Source: Cytophagales bacterium (lineage in GTDB: Bacteria; Bacteroidota; Bacteroidia; Cytophagales; UBA9547). Taken from it: a stretch of 10,606 nucleotides of DNA. The DNA lies in assembly GCA_013298205.1 (NCBI GenBank), contig JAAFJZ010000058.1, forward strand, positions 1-10,606, in the 5' to 3' direction. How positions within the stretch are numbered: position 1 is the stretch's first letter; each line of letters begins with the position of its first letter. The translations under genes were made by a program, and so were the position numbers. This document shows, piece after piece, positions 7,742-10,606 of the stretch. The notes under the pieces were generated by a model. It had not been told where the DNA came from. It searched no databases and worked only from the letters and a program-made list of their open reading frames with translations.

Positions 7742-8329
7742 TTAACAGTATTTTATAAAATTTTCCAATATTTTTTCACCTACTTTACCGCTTTTTTCTG
7801 TGTGAAATTGTACGGCATAAAAATTATCTTTTTTCAAAGCAGCACTATATTTTAATCCATAATTTGATTCAGCAATTGTATATGGCGAAATTTCTGCTGC
7901 AAAACTATGAACATAATAAACATAACTTTCGTTAGGGATATCTTTAAAAAGTTCACTTTTAAAATTTTCGATTGTATTCCATCCTATTTGAGGAATTTTT
8001 CCTGATTTTTGTGGAAATTTTTTTACTTTAACATTCATTAAGGACATACAATCGGTGTTATTTTCTTCTGAATGTTGGCACATCAATTGCAAACCTATGC
8101 AAATGCCCAAAACAGGGACTTTTAATGAAGTTATTACTTTGTCTAATTCTCTAGATTTTAAATATTCCATAGCAGAACTTGCTTCTCCGACTCCTGGAAA
8201 AATTACTTTTTCAGCATTCAAAATCTCTTCTGGGTTATCAGTTAAAACAGGAAACACTCCAATTCTTTCCAAAGCATTGAGTACTGAGAACGTGTTTCCT
8301 GCATTATATTTAATAAGAGCGATTGACAT
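7742..8329 (-). CDS. hisH: Imidazole glycerol phosphate synthase glutaminase subunit HisH
   Basis: A 195-residue class I glutamine amidotransferase, close to the typical HisH length of about 200. It hydrolyses glutamine and channels ammonia to HisF, which converts PRFAR to imidazole glycerol phosphate and AICAR. The fold begins IALIKYNAGNTFSVLNALER, with the substrate-side VIFPGVGEASSAM (42-54). The nucleophile elbow is LGICIGLQLM, with Cys77. The other catalytic residues are His176 and Glu178 in VQFHTEKSG, where Thr replaces the commoner Pro of HPEKS. KIPQIGWNTI (111-120) is a HisH signature that separates it from GuaA, TrpG and CarA. It is the first gene of the hisHA unit, with a candidate promoter just upstream in the divergent region shared with rfbF. 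HisH needs HisF to act, and HisF is not encoded in this window. Confidence 0.97.
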   Translation of the reverse strand: MSIALIKYNAGNTFSVLNALERIGVFPVLTDNPEEILNAEKVIFPGVGEASSAMEYLKSRELDKVITSLKVPVLGICIGLQLMCQHSEENNTDCMSLMNVKVKKFPQKSGKIPQIGWNTIENFKSELFKDIPNESYVYYVHSFAAEISPYTIAESNYGLKYSAALKKDNFYAVQFHTEKSGKVGEKILENFIKYC

Positions 8330-8348
8330 GTAAGTTTATAATAAGATT

Positions 8349-8356
8349 CAAAGTTA
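8349..8356 (-). promoter_or_regulatory. Putative -7 promoter element for hisHA
   Basis: The minus-strand octamer TAACTTTG is an exact match to TAnnTTTG, 19 nt before the hisH ATG. No TTG lies 17-23 nt upstream: the nearest are at about 10 and 32 nt. The -33 element is therefore not supported. The leader would be short, leaving no room for a histidine attenuator peptide or a T-box. Confidence 0.3.
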
Positions 8357-8445
8357 ATGTTTTTAGCAATTTAGCTATTGATTATTAACAATTTATTTAA
8401 GATTTTTATAGAAACCGATTGGTTAAAATTTGTTTTGAAATCATT

Positions 8446-8478
8446 TTGTTTTTTTTGAAAATTTTGCACGTAGATTTG
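8446..8478 (+). promoter_or_regulatory. Putative Bacteroidota-type promoter for rfbF
   Basis: TAGATTTG (8471-8478) matches the -7 consensus TAnnTTTG exactly. TTG at 8446-8448, within a TTTTG, lies 22 nt upstream, inside the 17-23 nt range. Transcription would start near 8484, giving a leader of about 45 nt before the rfbF ATG. This is the best-formed promoter candidate in the window, but it rests on consensus only. Confidence 0.45.
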
Positions 8479-8527
8479 TGTTTGATAATAGGCAAAAAAA
8501 GGTAAATATCATTTTAATTAAACATTT

Positions 8528-9304
8528 ATGAAAGTATTAATTTTGGCTGGGGGGTTTGGTACAAGGATAAGTGAGGCTACAGAATTACGCCCCAAACCGA
8601 TGGTGGAAATAGGAGGGAAGCCTATTCTTTGGCATATAATGAAGATTTATTCTCATTATGGCTTCAATGATTTTGTGATTTTATTGGGTTATAAAGGGTA
8701 TTTTATCAAAGAATATTTTGCCAATTATTTCCTTCACCAAAGTGACCTTACGATAGATATTTCGAATAATAAAATCGAAATTCACAACAATACTTCAGAG
8801 CCTTGGAAAATTACCTTGCTCGAAACAGGTCTCAATACCATGACGGGGGGAAGGATAAAAAGAGCCAAGCCATTTATCAATAATGAACCTTTTTTGTGCA
8901 CTTATGGTGATGGGGTGGCCGATATTGACATTCATAAGCTCATCGCTCAACACAAAAAATCTAAAAAGAAGATGACTTTAACCGCTATTCAGCCAGAAGG
9001 AAGGTATGGAGCTTTGGAATTTGCGGAAGATAAAGAAGGAATTAAATCTTTTCTTGAGAAACCTAAGGGAGATGGAGCTTGGATAAATGGTGGTTTTTTT
9101 GTTTGTGAACCTGAGGTGATGGATTTGATAGAAGACGACACGACTGTTTTTGAGAAACAACCGATTGAAAAATTAGCTGCCATGGGCGAACTGGGTTCTT
9201 ATAAACATGAGGGCTTTTGGCAATGTATGGATACGTTGAGAGATAAATCTAAACTTGAGCAAATCTGGCAAAGTGATGATGCTCCTTGGAAACTTTGGAA
9301 ATAA
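8528..9304 (+). CDS. rfbF: Glucose-1-phosphate cytidylyltransferase (CDP-glucose synthesis)
   Basis: A 258-residue nucleotidyltransferase matching RfbF in length (about 257) and motif order. It joins CTP and alpha-D-glucose 1-phosphate to make CDP-glucose and pyrophosphate, the first committed step to CDP-3,6-dideoxyhexoses and related O-antigen sugars. The N-terminal signature LILAGGFGTRISEATELRPK, followed by PMVEIGGKPILWHIMKIYSHYG, is characteristic of CDP-glucose rather than dTDP- or UDP-glucose enzymes. YGDGVADID (126-134) carries the metal-binding Asp128; EKP (177-179) and INGGFFV (186-192) contact the sugar phosphate. GFWQCMDTLRDK (229-240) closes the active site with Asp235. The expected partner, a CDP-glucose 4,6-dehydratase (RfbG), does not follow: the next gene is a broken nuclease 51 bp away. 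The dehydratase may lie elsewhere, or the cluster may have been broken up. Confidence 0.96.
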   Translation: MKVLILAGGFGTRISEATELRPKPMVEIGGKPILWHIMKIYSHYGFNDFVILLGYKGYFIKEYFANYFLHQSDLTIDISNNKIEIHNNTSEPWKITLLETGLNTMTGGRIKRAKPFINNEPFLCTYGDGVADIDIHKLIAQHKKSKKKMTLTAIQPEGRYGALEFAEDKEGIKSFLEKPKGDGAWINGGFFVCEPEVMDLIEDDTTVFEKQPIEKLAAMGELGSYKHEGFWQCMDTLRDKSKLEQIWQSDDAPWKLWK

Positions 9305-9355
9305 AAAATGATTTATTTCGTTGGTTTAAATATTTAATATTCAGTAAGATAGGCT

Positions 9356-10167
9356 TTGTCTCAGATTTACGATAAAATTTTCAAGGAGAATATCGAGGAG
9401 CTAATTTTGCCCTTAGCAGGTAAATTACTTGGGATTCATCCAGAAAAATTGGAGGAAATTCCTGATGATTTGCAGGTAACGATAGAGCGAAAGCCTGATT
9501 TCTTAAAGAAAGTTTGCCATCAAGAAAGTTTCAAAGACTATATTTTGCATATAGAATTTCAAACGGAAGACGATATAGAAATGGTATATCGCATGCACGA
9601 ATACTATGCAATTTTACTCAGAAAATATAAAATACAAATCTGTCAATTTCTTTTTTTTATTGGCAAATCACAATCAAAAATGCTTGATAAGCTAAATTTA
9701 GATTGCTTCAATTTAAGTATCAAATTATCAATTTATGCGATTGTGATTACCGTACATTTTTACAAACAGATACGCCTGAAGAAGTCATTTTGGCTATATT
9801 GGGGAATTTTGGTAAAGATAAACCTCAAATAGCTGTAAAAAACGTGTTAGAAAAACTAGATTCATTGAATACGAAAGGCTTAAAAAGAGAAAAAAGTATT
9901 AAACAATTGGAAATTTTGTCAAAATTGCGAAATTTGCAACAAGAAATCATTAATCAAATTAAAGATATGGCTTTTACATACGATTTACATTCAGATATAA
10001 GGTTTAGGCAAGGCGTAAATCTTGGAATTAACCAAGGAGAAGAAAAAAAAGCAGTTGCAGCTATTAAAAATATGCTTACTTCTAATTTTCCCTTAGAACA
10101 AATAGCCAGCATAGTAGATGTTAGCTATGATTTTGTGAAAAAGATAGCTGATTCTTTGAAGAAATAG
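9356..10167 (+). pseudogene. Frameshifted PD-(D/E)XK nuclease, Rpn / putative transposase family
   Basis: Two overlapping frames together give one protein of about 270 residues, the expected size. The first frame starts at TTG 9356-9358 (an in-frame TAG at 9350-9352 excludes an earlier start) and reads MSQIYDKIFKENIEELILPL. Its PD-(D/E)XK core is ERKPDFL (Asp48) and YILHIEFQT (Glu67, Gln69), then VYRMHEYYAILLRKYK. It leaves the family pattern near 9712 and ends at 9832. The family-like sequence resumes in the -1 frame, open from 9691: FKYQIINLCDCDYRTFLQ, TPEEVILAILGNF, KQLEILSKLRNL, DIRFRQGVNLGINQGEEKKA and a C-terminal IASIVDVSYDFVKKI helix. One extra base in the AATTT run near 9711-9715 would restore a single frame. 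In Escherichia coli, Rpn proteins are DNA endonucleases that promote RecA-independent recombination. Both halves are otherwise free of stops, so the break is recent, a sequencing error, or (less likely) programmed. Confidence 0.82.
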
Positions 10168-10173
10168 TTTTTT

Positions 10174-10213
10174 AATCAAAATCTGCATTTGAAATTTAAT
10201 ATAGATTTTGATT
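10174..10213. repeat. Perfect 11-bp inverted repeat downstream of the nuclease gene
   Basis: AATCAAAATCT (10174-10184) and AGATTTTGATT (10203-10213) are exact reverse complements separated by 18 nt. It starts 6 nt after the nuclease stop codon, where a terminator would be expected. It is preceded by a TTTTTT run, but the downstream arm is followed by TCTGAC and not by a T tract, so a classical intrinsic terminator is not supported on the plus strand. An AT-rich RNA stem that ends or stabilises the message is possible. Confidence 0.45.
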
Positions 10214-10270
10214 TCTGACAAGCTTTGTAAATTTCTTTTTTCTTTTTAGATTAACAATACCATTTTTCTT

Positions 10271-10278
10271 TAGTTTTG
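10271..10278 (+). promoter_or_regulatory. Putative -7 promoter element for the SPOR-domain gene
   Basis: TAGTTTTG matches TAnnTTTG exactly and lies 16 nt before the ATG at 10295. No TTG is present 17-23 nt upstream, so the -33 half is missing and support is weak. The implied leader would be only about ten bases. Confidence 0.27.
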
Positions 10279-10294
10279 ACCCCAAACGATAAAA

Positions 10295-10606
10295 ATGTTA
10301 CGCATATTCATATTCCTAATTTTCTGTAGTTTTTCTTATTTTGCAAATGCTCAATCTGCATTGGACGTTACTGAAGTTTTAGAAAAAAAATTAGATTCTA
10401 TAGCTGAGAAAAATAAATCCATCAAAATGATAAAGGGTTATAGAATCCAGGTTTATCTGGGTAGAAGTCGCCAAGAATCGGATGGAATTAAAGAAAGACT
10501 TTATCGCCTCAAAACCAATGAAATGGTTTATTTGTTGTATAAGCAACCCGATTACATCATTAAATATGGAGATTTTAGCTCCAAAACAGATGCATATTAT
10601 TCTTTG
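10295..10606 (+). CDS. Secreted SPOR-domain protein (partial, C-terminus outside window)
   Basis: The frame opens at ATG 10295 and stays open to the window edge (104 codons). Residues 1-20 form a signal peptide (MLRIFIFLIFCSFSYFANAQ, probable cleavage after ANA). No lipobox cysteine follows the hydrophobic core, so it is probably periplasmic rather than a lipoprotein. After a charged linker (VLEKKLDSIAEKNKS), GYRIQVYLGRSRQESDGIKE, then the LLYKQPDYIIKYGDF strand and the following SKTDAY, match the Bacteroidota SPOR pattern (VQIY-G-R-A; YKQP-F-V-VGDF). SPOR domains bind glycan strands stripped of peptide side chains, usually at the division site. The domain seems nearly complete at the window edge, so the full protein may be only slightly longer (about 130-150 residues); that is an inference. 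Its role in this organism is not shown by the context. Confidence 0.82.
   Translation, partial: MLRIFIFLIFCSFSYFANAQSALDVTEVLEKKLDSIAEKNKSIKMIKGYRIQVYLGRSRQESDGIKERLYRLKTNEMVYLLYKQPDYIIKYGDFSSKTDAYYSL

Noticed and set aside
7012..8329. HisH as part of an amidotransferase system for surface sugars, as in WbpG-type loci
   Set aside because: Those loci carry a HisH/HisF pair with an N-acetyl sugar amidotransferase. Here the partner is a HisA with its own catalytic aspartates and no such amidotransferase is present.
10174..10213. Inverted repeat as terminal repeats of an insertion sequence
   Set aside because: The arms are only 18 nt apart with no coding room between them. I saw no flanking target duplication or second pair of ends around the nuclease gene.
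1..10606. CRISPR arrays, tRNA or rRNA genes, riboswitches, diversity-generating or phage-defence cassettes
   Set aside because: No regularly spaced repeats, no structural RNA signatures, and no reverse transcriptase, toxin-antitoxin or defence-domain genes are seen. Gaps between genes are all under 260 bases.

Overview
The window is AT-rich chromosomal DNA from a member of the Bacteroidota. The lineage call rests on two secreted proteins with Type IX secretion (T9SS) C-terminal sorting domains, several matches to the Bacteroidota -7 promoter element TAnnTTTG, little sign of Shine-Dalgarno sequences, and protein families that are typical of this phylum. The genus cannot be named from the sequence.

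Layout, left to right. (1) 1-1522, minus: the N-terminal 507 codons of a membrane sensor (two transmembrane helices around a Cache-type sensor region, then HAMP and the start of a coiled coil). Its output domain lies outside the window, and it appears to start at TTG. (2) 1611-3914, minus: two GT4-type glycosyltransferases separated by 3 nt. (3) 3991-6909, minus: two secreted T9SS cargo proteins, one small with a repetitive beta-rich N-terminal part and one with an N-terminal lamin-tail-like domain. They share the same C-terminal plan: an Fn3-like 'YYRLKQ' module followed by the sorting domain. (4) 7012-8329, minus: hisH-hisA, two histidine biosynthesis genes 10 nt apart, with neither hisF nor hisIE following. 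(5) 8528-9304, plus: rfbF, glucose-1-phosphate cytidylyltransferase, divergent from hisH. (6) 9356-10167, plus: a PD-(D/E)XK (Rpn / putative transposase family) nuclease gene split by a one-base frameshift. (7) 10295-10606, plus: the start of a secreted SPOR-domain protein, cut by the window edge.

How the genes fit together. The glycosyltransferases and rfbF suggest the edge of a surface polysaccharide region: rfbF makes CDP-glucose for CDP-deoxysugars and the two GT4 enzymes would build glycans. However, no CDP-glucose 4,6-dehydratase, flippase or polymerase is visible. hisH and hisA belong to primary metabolism. The rest looks like single genes or short operons rather than one coordinated system. 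There are no tRNA or rRNA genes, CRISPR arrays or intact insertion sequences. I did not find a convincing new biological system. The most useful leads are the frameshifted nuclease gene, the isolated hisHA pair, and the short promoter-like elements that sit just upstream of most transcription units.
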